In this document: positions 1 through 9,261 of the stretch, one piece after another
How the letters are laid out: every line of letters begins with the position of its first letter
Position numbering within the stretch: the stretch's first letter is position 1
Assembly: GCA_963816065.1 (NCBI GenBank)
Contig: CAWFJG010000019.1
Span: forward strand, 258,462-322,461
Length of the DNA stretch: 64,000 nt
Origin: Roseiarcus sp963816065
GTDB lineage: Bacteria; Pseudomonadota; Alphaproteobacteria; Rhizobiales; Beijerinckiaceae
Direction of reading: 5' to 3'
Notes under the pieces: model-generated
Told to the model about the DNA's origin: nothing
The model's input: only the letters and a program-made list of their open reading frames with translations
Database searches by the model: none
Made by a program: the position numbers and the translations under genes

Positions 1-1
1 T

Positions 2-700
2 CGATCCGGGGAGGTGGTCGGGCTCGGGGGGCTCGACGGGCAGGGGCAACGCGAACTCCTGCTCGCCCTGTTTGGCGTGCTGCGCGGCGTCTCCGGCGAA
101 ATCCGGGTGGCGGGTGAGCGGTTCGCCCCGAAGAGCCCCAACGCCGCGAAGTCGGCGGGCGGGATGGCGCTGATCCCGGAGGACCGTAAGACAGAGGGCT
201 TGATGCTGCCGATGTCGGTGCGCGAAAACCTGAGCTTCGCCGCGTTCGACCGCATCGGCCGGTTCGGGATCGTCGATCGCCGCCGCGAGGCGAGCCTGGT
301 CGCCGAGATGGTTGCGCTTCTCGCCATCCGCGCCGCCTCGCCCGACATGCCGGCCGGCGCCCTCTCGGGCGGCAACCAGCAGAAGGTCGTCATCGCCAAA
401 TGGCTGATGTCGAATCCGCGCATCATCCTGCTCAACGATCCGACGCGCGGCATCGATGTCGGCACGAAGCAGGAAATCTATCAGCTTCTGCGCCGCCTCG
501 CCGACGCGGGCGCAGCGATCGTCTTCTACACCACCGACTACAGCGAGCTGATCGGCTGCTGCGACCGCGCGCTCGTTTTGTACGACGGCGCGATCCGGCG
601 CGAGCTTGTCGGCGACGCCATCACCGAGCGGGCCCTCGTCGCCAGCGCGCTCGCCATCGGCGATCCGGCCGAGGGTCCGGCAGCCTCGGGGGCGGCATGA
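2..700 (+). CDS. Sugar ABC transporter ATP-binding protein, C-terminal part (5' end outside window)
   Basis: This is the second nucleotide-binding half of an RbsA/MglA-type ATPase that drives import of a monosaccharide. The reading frame is open from base 2, and the first residues (GEVVGLGGLDGQGQREL) match the start of the C-terminal ATPase of that family, so the gene begins upstream of the window. The signature LSGGNQQKVVIAKWL and the D-loop region DPTRGIDVG are clear. The Walker B end reads LLND instead of the usual LLDE, so the catalytic Glu is Asp; this is tolerated in the second half of these double ATPases. The stop overlaps the start of the first permease (ATGA), showing one operon with the two genes that follow. 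The sugar cannot be told from this fragment. Confidence 0.93.
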   Translation, partial: RSGEVVGLGGLDGQGQRELLLALFGVLRGVSGEIRVAGERFAPKSPNAAKSAGGMALIPEDRKTEGLMLPMSVRENLSFAAFDRIGRFGIVDRRREASLVAEMVALLAIRAASPDMPAGALSGGNQQKVVIAKWLMSNPRIILLNDPTRGIDVGTKQEIYQLLRRLADAGAAIVFYTTDYSELIGCCDRALVLYDGAIRRELVGDAITERALVASALAIGDPAEGPAASGAA

Positions 701-1677
701 ACGACTGGCGCTACGTCCTCGCCCGCAATCGTCCGATGCTGATCGCCTTCGCCTTCTTTGTCGCGATGTTCGCGCTCTATGCTTCGAATCATCCCGCCGG
801 ATTCAGCGCGAATGTCGTCCAGACCGCGGCCAACAAGGGCGTTCTGCTCGCCCTGGTGGCGATGGCGCAAACCTGCGCTGTCATCACCGCCGGGATCGAC
901 CTCTCGGTCGGGGCGGTGTTCGTCCTCAGCAACTGCCTGGCGTCTGCGATCGTCGTCGGGACCGCATCCTCGGCCGCGGCGGGCGCGGCGGGTGTTCTTA
1001 TCGCTGGAGCGGCCTGCGGCGCGCTGAACGGCCTGATCGTCATCGTGGGCCGTCTGCAGCCGATCGTCACGACCATCGCCACCGGCGCGGCGTTCTCGGG
1101 CCTCGCTCTCATCCTCCGGCCCACTCCCGGAGGCGACGTCTACGAGCCGCTTGCCGACGCCCTCACCGGACGTGTGCTCGGCGTGCTGCCGGCAAGCCTC
1201 GTTGCGCTCGCCGCGGTCGTCCTCGTCATCTGGGCGCCATACGCGCGCTCGCCGATCGGCCGGGCGGCCTACGCCATTGGCTCGTCCGAACCGGCGGCCT
1301 ATATGTCGGGCGTACCGGTTGCGCGGGCGAAATTCCTCGCCTATGTCCTAGCCGGCCTGCTCGCGTCGATCGGCGGCCTGTTCCTCACCTTCGTCACCTA
1401 TTCGGGCGAGGCTTCGGCGGCGACCGCCGGTTCTTACACGCTCTATTCGATCGCGGCCGTGGTGCTCGGCGGCGTCTCGCTTTACGGCGGCTCCGGCAGC
1501 GCGGTCGGCGCCATTTTCGGCGCGCTGATGTTCCGCACCATTGGCGACCTGTTGTTCGTGTTCAACCTCGACCCACTATGGCAGCCGCTCTTTCAGGGCG
1601 TTGTCCTGCTGACCGCGGTGTCGCTCGGCGCAGCGCGGCTCTTTCGGGTGCGAAACAGGCTGGAGCTTTTCCTATGA
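697..1677 (+). CDS. Sugar ABC transporter permease (first of two)
   Basis: A 326-residue integral membrane permease of the branched BPD_transp_2 family (RbsC/LsrC/YtfT group). The ATG at 697 overlaps the stop of the ATPase gene. About eight to ten hydrophobic segments are visible, and the typical family signature AGIDLSVGAVF lies near residue 67, with a second conserved block (YAIGSSEPAAYMSGV) near residue 190. It should form one half of the membrane channel with the permease encoded next to it; two different permeases in one operon is the arrangement seen in LsrCD and YtfT/YjfF transporters. The substrate-binding protein gene is not in the window. Confidence 0.92.
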   Translation: MNDWRYVLARNRPMLIAFAFFVAMFALYASNHPAGFSANVVQTAANKGVLLALVAMAQTCAVITAGIDLSVGAVFVLSNCLASAIVVGTASSAAAGAAGVLIAGAACGALNGLIVIVGRLQPIVTTIATGAAFSGLALILRPTPGGDVYEPLADALTGRVLGVLPASLVALAAVVLVIWAPYARSPIGRAAYAIGSSEPAAYMSGVPVARAKFLAYVLAGLLASIGGLFLTFVTYSGEASAATAGSYTLYSIAAVVLGGVSLYGGSGSAVGAIFGALMFRTIGDLLFVFNLDPLWQPLFQGVVLLTAVSLGAARLFRVRNRLELFL

Positions 1678-2651
1678 ACCGGCTGGCGAGGCCACGGCTC
1701 GGCGACCGGCTCATTGGACGGGCCGATCGCCCGGTCTTGGTCGCGTTCGCCTGCATCGTCGCGCTCCTGCTTGTGGGCTCGCTCTACTCGCGGAGCTTCC
1801 TGTCGCCCGAATACCTTCTGCAGCAGCTGAAGGTCGCTTCCTTTCTGGGCGTGATCGCGACCGGGGCGATGATCGTCATTCTGATCGGACAGATCGACCT
1901 CAGCGTCCCGTGGGCGGTCGCCGTCGGCGGCATGATGTCGACGGCCGCGACGGGTTGGGGGCCGGCCGGAGAGACGTTGGCCATTCCCTTCGGCGTTGCT
2001 TGTGGCGTCGCGGTCGGGCTCGTAAACGGCTGCGGCGTCGCCTATTTGCGTATACCGTCCATGATCGTGACGCTGGCGGTCAATGCCGTGGCGCAGGGGC
2101 TCATGGTCGTTCACACCGGCGGCTTCTCGCCCCAGGACGCCTCGTCGCCCGCGATGCGCGCGCTCGCCACCGGCACGTCGCTTTACGGCGTTCCCAACGC
2201 TCTGGTCGTCTGGGCGTTCGTTGGGGCCGCCACGGTCTTCCTGCTGACGCGCACCACCTTTGGCCGCGCGGTCTACGGGGTCGGCAACCGCGAACGGGCG
2301 GCCTACCTGTCCGGGGTCGACACGCAGAAGGTCGTGCTCGCCGTCTTCGCCATTGCCGGCGGCCTGTCCGGGTTCGGCGGCGTTCTGCTCGCGGGCTACG
2401 CCAGCAAGGCCGCGCAAGGCATGGGCGACGCCTATCTTCTGCCGGCGATCGCCTCGGTCGTGCTCGGCGGCGCCTCGATCCTCGGCGGACGCGGCAACTA
2501 TTTCGGAACGGTGGCGGGTGTGATTCTGATTACGCTCCTGCAATCAATTCTGTCGGTCATCCAGATGCCGGATGCGGGACGCCAGATCATATACGGCGTG
2601 GTGATCGTCGCGATGCTCCTCATCTATGGGCGCGAGCGAATCGGTTCCTGA
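1674..2651 (+). CDS. Sugar ABC transporter permease (second of two)
   Basis: A 325-residue permease of the same family as the gene just upstream, starting at an ATG that overlaps its stop (ATGA). Visible are several hydrophobic spans, the GQIDLSVPWAVAVGG block near residue 70 and the YGVGNRERAAYLSGV block near residue 200, both matching family signatures. It is the likely partner subunit of a heterodimeric sugar channel. The gene ends inside the 3' end of the convergent LysR gene, overlapping it by about 28 bp, so this is the last gene of the operon. Confidence 0.92.
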   Translation: MNRLARPRLGDRLIGRADRPVLVAFACIVALLLVGSLYSRSFLSPEYLLQQLKVASFLGVIATGAMIVILIGQIDLSVPWAVAVGGMMSTAATGWGPAGETLAIPFGVACGVAVGLVNGCGVAYLRIPSMIVTLAVNAVAQGLMVVHTGGFSPQDASSPAMRALATGTSLYGVPNALVVWAFVGAATVFLLTRTTFGRAVYGVGNRERAAYLSGVDTQKVVLAVFAIAGGLSGFGGVLLAGYASKAAQGMGDAYLLPAIASVVLGGASILGGRGNYFGTVAGVILITLLQSILSVIQMPDAGRQIIYGVVIVAMLLIYGRERIGS

Positions 2652-3614
2652 GACGCCGGACGCAGGGCTGCGCCAAGCGGAACCAATTCGGCGGCGCGGT
2701 AGGCTTTGGGGCAGGCGGTCAACAGGCGCCTCAAATCGTTGATCAGCCAGCGCGCGGCGCGGCCGATCTCGGCGCCCCGCATACGCATGACATGAACGCG
2801 GAACTGGAACGCGTCGCGCTCGGCGAGCTTGAGCGGCTTGAGCCGACCCGCCGCGATATGCTCCCGCACCATGTGGAACGGCATGTTGCACCAGCCGAAG
2901 CCGGCGAGAAGAAATTCCAGACGGGTCGAGAGGTCTGCAAAACGCCAGATATGATGGCCGACGATTCCGCCGCTGAAATTCTGGGTGAGCGGCGTGCGGT
3001 CGGTGAGGACGAGCTGAACATAGGGCTCGAGCGTCGCGCGCGCGATCGGCTCCGGCTCGCGCGCCAGCGGATGGTCGATCGAGACGACTGCCGCCACGTC
3101 GAAGGCGGCAAGGAATTCGGCGACGAGATCGCCGGCGCCGGCCAAATTCATCGGCGCGATGGCGAATTGCGCCACGCCGTCGCGCAACCGCTGCTCCGAG
3201 CCGCCGAGGTTCTCGGTAAAGATCGTGACCGGCAGATTGGGAAAAGCGTGGCTCAGCGCCTTGAGGCTGCCGATCAGCGGCTCGTGCGGAAAGATCGGGT
3301 CGACCGCGAACGATAGCTCGGGCTCGGTGTCGGCGGCGATGCTCGCCGCCCGGGCCTTCAATTCTTCCGCGCGGTCGAGGAGCCGGCGCGCGTCTTTGAC
3401 GAGCACGGCGCCCGCGGGCGTGAGCCGGGGGGCCTTGGCCGACCGGTCGAACAGCGCCACGCCGAGATTCGACTTCGAGCGTCGCGACCGATTGGCTGAT
3501 CGCTGACTGCACCCGACCGAGCTTTCGCGCTGCAGCGGAAAAGCTGCCTGCGTCGACGGCGGCGACGAAGATCCGCATCTGGTCGAGAGTGAGGGCGTCA
3601 ATCATCTCACTCAT
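2624..3614 (-). CDS. LysR-family transcriptional regulator (one frameshift)
   Basis: The N-terminal winged helix-turn-helix starts at 3614 (MSEMIDALTLDQMRIFVAAV) and reads SFSAAARKLGRVQSAISQSV, a standard LysR recognition helix. The effector domain lies in the next frame (LGVALFDRSAKAPRLTPAGA and onward to the stop at 2624). The two join at about 3470, where one base too many sits between LE and NLG; without it the protein is 329 residues, the usual length. It is divergent from the nitroreductase-wrbA-doxX genes and is their most likely regulator, with an inverted repeat between the two starts. I see it as an intact gene with a consensus error, but a true frameshift cannot be excluded. Confidence 0.85.
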
Positions 3615-3638
3615 CTATCATTCCAGACGATGGGATGC

Positions 3639-3664
3639 ATCACAATTTCGTGCGTTGTGCTGAT
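3639..3664. promoter_or_regulatory. Candidate LysR operator in divergent intergenic region
   Basis: Between the LysR start (3614) and the nitroreductase start (3703) lies an interrupted inverted repeat, ATCACAA-N9-TTGTG-C-TGAT. Spacing and position are those expected of a LysR activation site serving both divergent genes. This is a pattern match only; no -35/-10 pair was assigned. Confidence 0.4.
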
Positions 3665-3702
3665 GGGCTCATTCTCCCATGTTGCAGCGCAAGGAGGTTC
3701 CG

Positions 3703-4314
3703 ATGACCGAGTTCAAGAACGACCCGGGCGCGCCGATCGGCGCCGCCGCTCTGGCGCAACTCTTCACCGAAGCGCGCACCCACAATGCATTCCTCGCCAA
3801 GCCCGTGCCCGACTCGCTGCTCGTCGAAGCGATGGCACTCGCCAAGATGGGGCCGACTGCAGCCAATTCGCAGCCGCTGCGTGTGCTCTTTCTCCGTTCC
3901 CAGGAGGCCAAGGAGCGATTGCGGCTGGCCCTTGCGCCCGGCAATCTCGACAAGACGATGAAGGCGCCGGTGGTCGCCATCGCCGCCTACGACCTCGACT
4001 TCTACGAGCACCTGCCGTTCCTCTTCCCGCACGCCGACGCCAGGAGCTGGTTTGTTGGCAACCGGGCTTTCGCCGATCGCACCGCCTTTCAGAGCGGGAC
4101 CTTGCAGGTTGCCTATTTGCTCCTCGCCTTGCGCGCCGTCGGGCTCGACGCGGGTCCGATGGCTGGCTTCGACAACGGCAAGGTCGACGCCGAGTTTTTC
4201 CCGGAAGGCAAGATCAAGTCCAACGTCCTGATCAAAATCGGCTACGGGGACAACACGCAGCTCTTTCCCCGCAGCCCGCGCTTCACCTTTGACCAGATGG
4301 CGAAGGTGCTTTGA
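3703..4314 (+). CDS. Nitroreductase family protein (RutE/HadB-like)
   Basis: A 203-residue FMN-dependent nitroreductase-fold protein close to the malonic semialdehyde reductase RutE branch: the N-terminal block FTEARTHNAFLAKPVPDSLL, the substrate-loop block MGPTAANSQPLRVLFL and the block FDNGKVDAEFF are typical of that branch. The start at 3703 is chosen because AAGGAGG sits seven bases before it; an in-frame ATG further up has no such site. No other rut genes are nearby, so pyrimidine breakdown is not supported by context. With wrbA and a DoxX protein following, a role in quinone, nitro-compound or electrophile reduction is more likely. Confidence 0.88.
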   Translation: MTEFKNDPGAPIGAAALAQLFTEARTHNAFLAKPVPDSLLVEAMALAKMGPTAANSQPLRVLFLRSQEAKERLRLALAPGNLDKTMKAPVVAIAAYDLDFYEHLPFLFPHADARSWFVGNRAFADRTAFQSGTLQVAYLLLALRAVGLDAGPMAGFDNGKVDAEFFPEGKIKSNVLIKIGYGDNTQLFPRSPRFTFDQMAKVL

Positions 4315-4341
4315 GCTCGACCACGATCCGGAGGGAACTCC

Positions 4342-4941
4342 ATGACGAAAGTGCTTGTTCTTTATTATTCGAGCTACGGCCACATCGAGACCATGGCCGG
4401 CGCGGTGGCCGAAGGCGCGAGGGGCGCGGGCGCGACCGTCGACATCAAGCGGGTCCCGGAAACCGTCCCGGAGGCGGTCGCCAAGGCCGCATACTTCAAG
4501 CTCGACCAGGCGGCGCCGATCGCCAAGGTCGAGGACCTGGCGAACTACGACGCCATAGTGGTGGGCGCGCCGACCCGCTTCGGTCGCATGCCCTCCGCGA
4601 TGGGGGGTTTCTGGGAGCAGGCCGGCGGCCTTTGGATGAGCGGCGCGCTGCTCGGCAAGGTTGGCGGCGCGTTCACCTCCAGCGCAACCCAGCACGGCGG
4701 CAACGAGACGACGCTCTTTTCGATCCTGGCCAACCTTCTGCACTTCGGCATGGTGATCGTCGGTCTCCCCTACAGTCATGCCGGGCAAATGTCGCTCGAC
4801 GAGATCGTGGGAGGCGCGCCTTACGGAGCGACGACCATCGCCGGGGGACAGGGCCAACGGCGGCCGAGCGCGATCGACCTCGACGGCGCGCGCCATCAGG
4901 GCGAGCTGATCGCCAAGACCGCGGCGAAGCTCTCAAGCTGA
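4342..4941 (+). CDS. wrbA: NAD(P)H:quinone oxidoreductase, type IV
   Basis: A 199-residue flavodoxin-like protein of the WrbA family, which reduces quinones by two electrons using FMN and NAD(P)H as a tetramer in the cytoplasm. The FMN phosphate loop (YYSSYGHIETMA) opens the protein; GAPTRFGRMPSAM, FTSSATQHGGNETTL and the tail GGQGQRRPSAIDLDGARHQG are family signatures, and length is normal. A GGAGGG site lies before the ATG. It follows the nitroreductase by 27 bases and precedes a DoxX gene, suggesting one operon for coping with quinone or oxidative stress under the divergent LysR regulator. Confidence 0.95.
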   Translation: MTKVLVLYYSSYGHIETMAGAVAEGARGAGATVDIKRVPETVPEAVAKAAYFKLDQAAPIAKVEDLANYDAIVVGAPTRFGRMPSAMGGFWEQAGGLWMSGALLGKVGGAFTSSATQHGGNETTLFSILANLLHFGMVIVGLPYSHAGQMSLDEIVGGAPYGATTIAGGQGQRRPSAIDLDGARHQGELIAKTAAKLSS

Positions 4942-5020
4942 AATCCAAACCAGGCCCGGCTGCCGCCAGGGCGACTTCCACGATCGCCGCGCCGCGGCGG
5001 CAAATGAAGGGACTTTTGAA

Positions 5021-5446
5021 ATGAGCGTATCATCGGCGCCGTTGGGCTTGCCCACGGCAAGAGTCGCCGTGCTTCCACAGAGCTGGGCGCCGTCCCTGCA
5101 TTCGGTTCTACGCATCGTCGCGGGACTGCTGTTCCTGGAGCACGGGACGGGCAAGCTGATCGGCTTTCCCGTTGGTCTGCCGTACATCGACAAGATGCCG
5201 ACGGGGATGCTTTATTTCACGGGAACGATGGAACTCGTCGGCGGGGCCTTGATCGTTCTCGGCCTGTTCACCCGTCCGGTCGCTTTTGTGCTCTCAGGCT
5301 TCATGGCGGTCGCCTATTTCATGGCGCACTTCCCGCTGAGCTTCTTCCCGGCGATCAATTTCGGAGAGCCGGCGGTGTTGTTCTGCTTCGTCTTCCTCTA
5401 CCTGAGCGCAGCCGGGCCTGGTCCGTTGTCGCTCGACCGAGGCTGA
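5021..5446 (+). CDS. DoxX family membrane protein
   Basis: A 141-residue protein with four hydrophobic segments and the DoxX block LRIVAGLLFLEHGTGKLIGF near residue 30, followed by the matching GGALIVLGLFTRPVA. DoxX proteins are small inner-membrane proteins, often placed beside oxidoreductases; some serve as quinone-reducing subunits, but the family role is mostly unknown. A GAAGGGA site precedes the ATG. It is the last gene of the LysR-controlled row, and a strong hairpin with a T tract lies 30 bases after the stop. Confidence 0.88.
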   Translation: MSVSSAPLGLPTARVAVLPQSWAPSLHSVLRIVAGLLFLEHGTGKLIGFPVGLPYIDKMPTGMLYFTGTMELVGGALIVLGLFTRPVAFVLSGFMAVAYFMAHFPLSFFPAINFGEPAVLFCFVFLYLSAAGPGPLSLDRG

Positions 5447-5453
5447 CGAGCCG

Positions 5454-7199
5454 TCATTCGACCCAGGGACTCGTCAAACTGAAATCAGCGCGAGGGCGAC
5501 CTCGCGCTGATTTCAGTTTTGACTGCGGCAATCGGGCTGGGCTTACTGCTGCGATCGGCGCAGCCCGTCCGGGTCGGAACTCGCTGCCAAAGCCGAACGC
5601 CCGCGCCACTTGCGCAAGAAAGCTGATCTTGCGTTTGCCGGCCCGGGCCGACGGCGCCCCCTGCGCGTTCGGCTGAGGCGCGGCGTCGGGAATCGGCATC
5701 GGCGGCAGCGGGGCGGTCAGCTCGGCCGCGCGGGCGAGCAGCGCGCTGTCTACTGCGGGGGATCTCGGGACTTCGATGAAGGCGAGCGCCGCGCCGGTCG
5801 GGGGCGTGATCAGGCCCCGGGTGATGACGCTCGGCAAGGGCTTGGCGTCGTCGGTCGACGTCGCCGATCCGGGTCCGCTCGTCATTGCGACGGTGGGACC
5901 GTCGGCTGAGCCGCCGGCCAGCGCGTCTATCGATGCGGTCATCTCCGGCGATCCGATCAACTCGGGCCCCAATGCGAGGTGGGCGGGACGCGCCGGCGGC
6001 AGCGGAGCGGGCGCTGTTTGCGAGGCCGCGGTAAGATCGGGAGGCCGGATCGGGGGCAGGGGAATGTCGGCCAGCAGCGCAAGTTGCTGCTCGAGGTTAG
6101 GCGGCCTCCGAGGCGGCAGGGGCGCAAGATAGAGCGCGGCGATCGGACCCGTGAGCCTGACCGGAGCATCGGTCTCGGCGTCGCTCGCCACTTGCGGCTG
6201 TTCGAGCGCCGCGACAACCTGCTCCTTGGCGACCGGCTCCGGCGCGGGTGTCGGCTCGGGGGCCGCCGCGGGAGCCGCAGGTTCGACGTAGGTGGGCCCC
6301 GTCGGCAGGCCGCGTTTGGCTTTCGCCACCACCGCCGGCCCGGCGTCGGCGATCTCGACGGGGGCGACCGTCGGCGCGACTCCACCGCCGCGTCCGCCGC
6401 GTCCGCCGCCGTTCGTTGCGACGACCGCCTCCTGGCCGCCGGATTCCTCCGCGTCGTCGTCGCCCCCGCCGCGCGCGCCGAACAGCCATGCGAACAGTCC
6501 GCCGCCGCTCGCCGTCCGAACTTCGCCACCGCGTTGCTCGATCTCGGCTTTCGCCAGATCGTAGCCGGGCATCGGCTGGCCGTCGACGGGAATGAACACG
6601 GTCTTGCCGTCCGGGAAGAGCCGCGTCAGCGCATCGCGGCTCATCCGCGGCCAATAGCGGACCGTACCGCTGTCGATATGCACCCAGGTGAGGCCCTGCG
6701 GATAAAACCCGACGCCGCCCTCCTCCATCCGCATTGCGATGTCGCGAATGCGCTGGGGACTGACATCCTCGAAATGGGCGTCGATCGCTTTGCCTTCCAT
6801 ATGCTGCGAATGCTCGGCGACCTGGCGCGAGCGGCGCCGCAGCATCGCGTTGGTCTGCGGCGAGCGGTAGGCGGAAAAGACGTTGACCGGCTGGTGCGAG
6901 CCGGATTCGCGATAGACTTCCCAGATGATGTCGAACAGCCTCGGGTCCATCTTGGTCGGCTCGTTGAGCCGCCAGTCGCGCATGAACCAGTTGAGCTTGT
7001 CGAGAGCCGCTTGGTCGTACACTCCGTTCACCATGTAGGTGAAGGAGCCTTCTTCGTTGGTGTGCTGGTTGGAGAAGGTGACGGTGCGGGTGTCGCCGTT
7101 GGCCACTGCCGACTCGGTCGAATTCGGAGCGACCGCGGCCACGATGACCGCCGTCGCGAGGGCGGCGCCCGACGTCGCGCTCCGCCAGCCTTCATTCAT
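5454..7199 (-). CDS. DUF882 / peptidase M15-like exported protein with long Pro-Ala tail
   Basis: An exported protein whose first 200 residues form a DUF882 domain (YcbK-like, M15 zinc peptidase fold): VFSAYRSPQTNAMLR, then AEHSQHMEGKAIDAHF and LTWVHIDSGTVRYWP hold the His/Asp/His zinc ligands. A hydrophobic N-terminus (TSGAALATAVIVAAVA) is a signal peptide. The remaining 370 residues are a low-complexity Pro/Ala/Gly tail of unknown role. I chose the ATG at 7199 because it puts the signal peptide at the very start; an in-frame GTG at 7292 is possible. Proteins of this kind act on peptidoglycan peptides, which fits the L,D-transpeptidase gene just upstream on the same strand. Confidence 0.85.
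   Translation of the reverse strand: MNEGWRSATSGAALATAVIVAAVAPNSTESAVANGDTRTVTFSNQHTNEEGSFTYMVNGVYDQAALDKLNWFMRDWRLNEPTKMDPRLFDIIWEVYRESGSHQPVNVFSAYRSPQTNAMLRRRSRQVAEHSQHMEGKAIDAHFEDVSPQRIRDIAMRMEEGGVGFYPQGLTWVHIDSGTVRYWPRMSRDALTRLFPDGKTVFIPVDGQPMPGYDLAKAEIEQRGGEVRTASGGGLFAWLFGARGGGDDDAEESGGQEAVVATNGGGRGGRGGGVAPTVAPVEIADAGPAVVAKAKRGLPTGPTYVEPAAPAAAPEPTPAPEPVAKEQVVAALEQPQVASDAETDAPVRLTGPIAALYLAPLPPRRPPNLEQQLALLADIPLPPIRPPDLTAASQTAPAPLPPARPAHLALGPELIGSPEMTASIDALAGGSADGPTVAMTSGPGSATSTDDAKPLPSVITRGLITPPTGAALAFIEVPRSPAVDSALLARAAELTAPLPPMPIPDAAPQPNAQGAPSARAGKRKISFLAQVARAFGFGSEFRPGRAAPIAAVSPARLPQSKLKSARGRPRADFSLTSPWVE
5476..5520 (+). terminator. Rho-independent terminator, 20-bp perfect stem
   Basis: Two perfectly complementary 20-base arms (5476-5495 and 5500-5519) enclose the loop GCGA, and the right arm runs into TTTT on the plus strand. 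It fits termination of the doxX transcript. On the minus strand the same bases encode the last residues of the convergent DUF882 gene (stop at 5454), so the hairpin overlaps coding sequence. Confidence 0.75.
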
Positions 7200-7447
7200 T
7201 GCCCAATACCCCAATAGATCATCCTTCCGATATGCGGCGCGCCGGATCGGCGCCGCCGTGACCTCGGACCCCGTGCGACCTCCCGTCCGCACGTCCCTCC
7301 GGCCGAGGATCCCGCCCGGCCGGCCGCCTCATCCGGAGCGCGTCTCACGCGCGCAAATCCGGCACATCCTCCGCGGCTCTGTGACCGGTTCGGCACAGAT
7401 GCGGACAAATCGACCAATTCGCCGTATAGACCCATCGACCGCCCGTT

Positions 7448-9164
7448 TCAATCTTGACTTTCCGACGACAAAATGCGGGCGATTCGTTGCGCGAGGCCGT
7501 ATAGGTCGGGCCGCTCCTGGAGCGATCCGTCGGCGTCGACGAAGGCCGTGAAATATTCGATGTGGATCGGCAGGGGCCGCGGCAGGAAGACCGTACGCTC
7601 ACGGCCGCCGATCGCCGCCTCGATTCGGGCTTCGGACCATCCCAGCACGATTTCGGCCAGCCGCTCGGGGTCCTCGACCCGCACGCAGCCGTGGCTGAGC
7701 GCCCGCATGTCTTGATCGAACAGCTGCCGCGAGGGCGTGTCGTGCAGGTAAACGGAGTGATCGTTCGGGAACATGAAGGCAAGGCGCCCGAGCGCGTTGT
7801 CCTCGCCCGGGGGCTGGCGCACGGCAAACCGCCCGCCGACGTTCTTCACCTCGTAGCCGAGGCGCTCGAAGTGATCGAGGCGCGGCAGGATCTCCTTCTT
7901 GACGATCGAATCGGGAACCTCCCAGGAGGGATTGACCAGCACGTAGCGCATCCAGCTGGAAAACACCGGGGTCGGCGTATCCGGTTTGCCCACCACGACG
8001 CGGCTGCTCATGAGGACCGCATCGCCGTCCATGACCGAGACGGAAAAGTCGGGAATGTTGACCTCGATTCGCCGTTCGCCCAGGTCGCGCGGCTGCCAGC
8101 GCCACATCTCCATGTTGGCGAGAAGGACGGCGCGTTCGCGGGCTGCCGAGCCGCGCAGGGGCGCCGCCCCGGCCGAGGCGAGATAGGCCCGGCCGTTTGC
8201 ATGGCGGCGTCTGGCGGCGGCGCCGAAGAGCGGATCGGCGACCATCGCGGATGTGTCCGAGACGGCGGCGTCCGAATCGACCGCCGCGGCGTCCGATCGG
8301 GCGCCCTCGGTCGCCGCGGCGTCCAGACCTATGAGCGCCTCGCGTAGCGCACGGTAGGCTTTCTGCGGCGGATTGAAGTCCGCGAGCCGCGCGCCCGGAT
8401 CGGACGCGGCGGCCGTCTCGGCCAGCGCCGCGCCCGGATCGGCGACCTCGGGCGCGTTGGAAAAGAGCGGCGACACGCGCAGAGGCGAGAGGCGTGATCC
8501 GCTCGCCTGCTCGGCGTAAGCGACGACGTCCGCTGCGACGGCGACCTCCGCGCTCGCGATCGCTTCCGGGTCGAGGGGGGCAACGAGTGTGCGGGGCAAG
8601 GGCAGGCGGACCCCGACCGAGCCCGTCCTCCGGCGCGCGGACGAGCTGCGCCGCCGCGGCTCGGCCGGCGGCGGTGAGCCCGTCGGCGTCGACCCACACA
8701 GGACGGAAGCCGTGGCTCGCGTAATACGCCCCAATCGCGGCCTTGGCCGCGCGCCAGTCGCCGCGCCCGAGCGGATTCACGTGTTCGTCGCGCAGGATGA
8801 AATGATCGAGCGCGAGGGCGAGCGCCGCCGGGAGAGGATCGGGCGCGGCGCTCGCGCCGGCTTCGACGACGGCCGACGGCGACGCCCAGTCCGGCGTTGG
8901 CGGCGCGGCCCTGACGACCGCGGCGGGCGGCCGGTCGAGGCGCTCGAAGGCGCCGAGATTCGCCGCAGCTTCAGCCGGCCTAGGCGCCTCGAGCGTGTCA
9001 ATCAGGGGGCTCGCGGAGATTGCGCCGAAGCGCGAGGGCGGGTCGACCCGGAGAGCGGCGCGGAAATCGTCCGCGGAAGCGGAGCCCGCTGCGATCGCAA
9101 CCGCCGCGACGGCGACCGCCATACGCAACGGCGCAGGGATCCGCTTCCGACTGTCGCCAGTCAT
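7448..9164 (-). CDS. Murein L,D-transpeptidase, YcbB/LdtD-like (one frameshift)
   Basis: Exported enzyme that makes 3-3 crosslinks in peptidoglycan. The N-terminus (9164) carries a signal peptide (PLRMAVAVAAVAIAAGSASA) and the scaffold domain ending in GFRPVWVDADGLTAAGRAA. The catalytic YkuD domain has HDTPSRQLFDQDMRALSHGCVRVEDP, with the Cys nucleophile in SHGCVR. The two halves are in different frames: one extra base near 8610, by a GGGG run, separates EDGLG from VRLPLP. Repaired length is 571 residues, normal for LdtD-type enzymes. The block FNPPQKAYRALREAL before the catalytic domain is also typical. Probably functional, with a sequence error. Confidence 0.87.
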
Positions 9165-9261
9165 GCCCCTTCCTCGCCGCGATCGAACGCTGTCTCGTAC
9201 GCGATTTTTTGCCGCCGGGGGAGACCTGCGCCCGATTTTCGGCGCCGACCGGCGGTGAATG

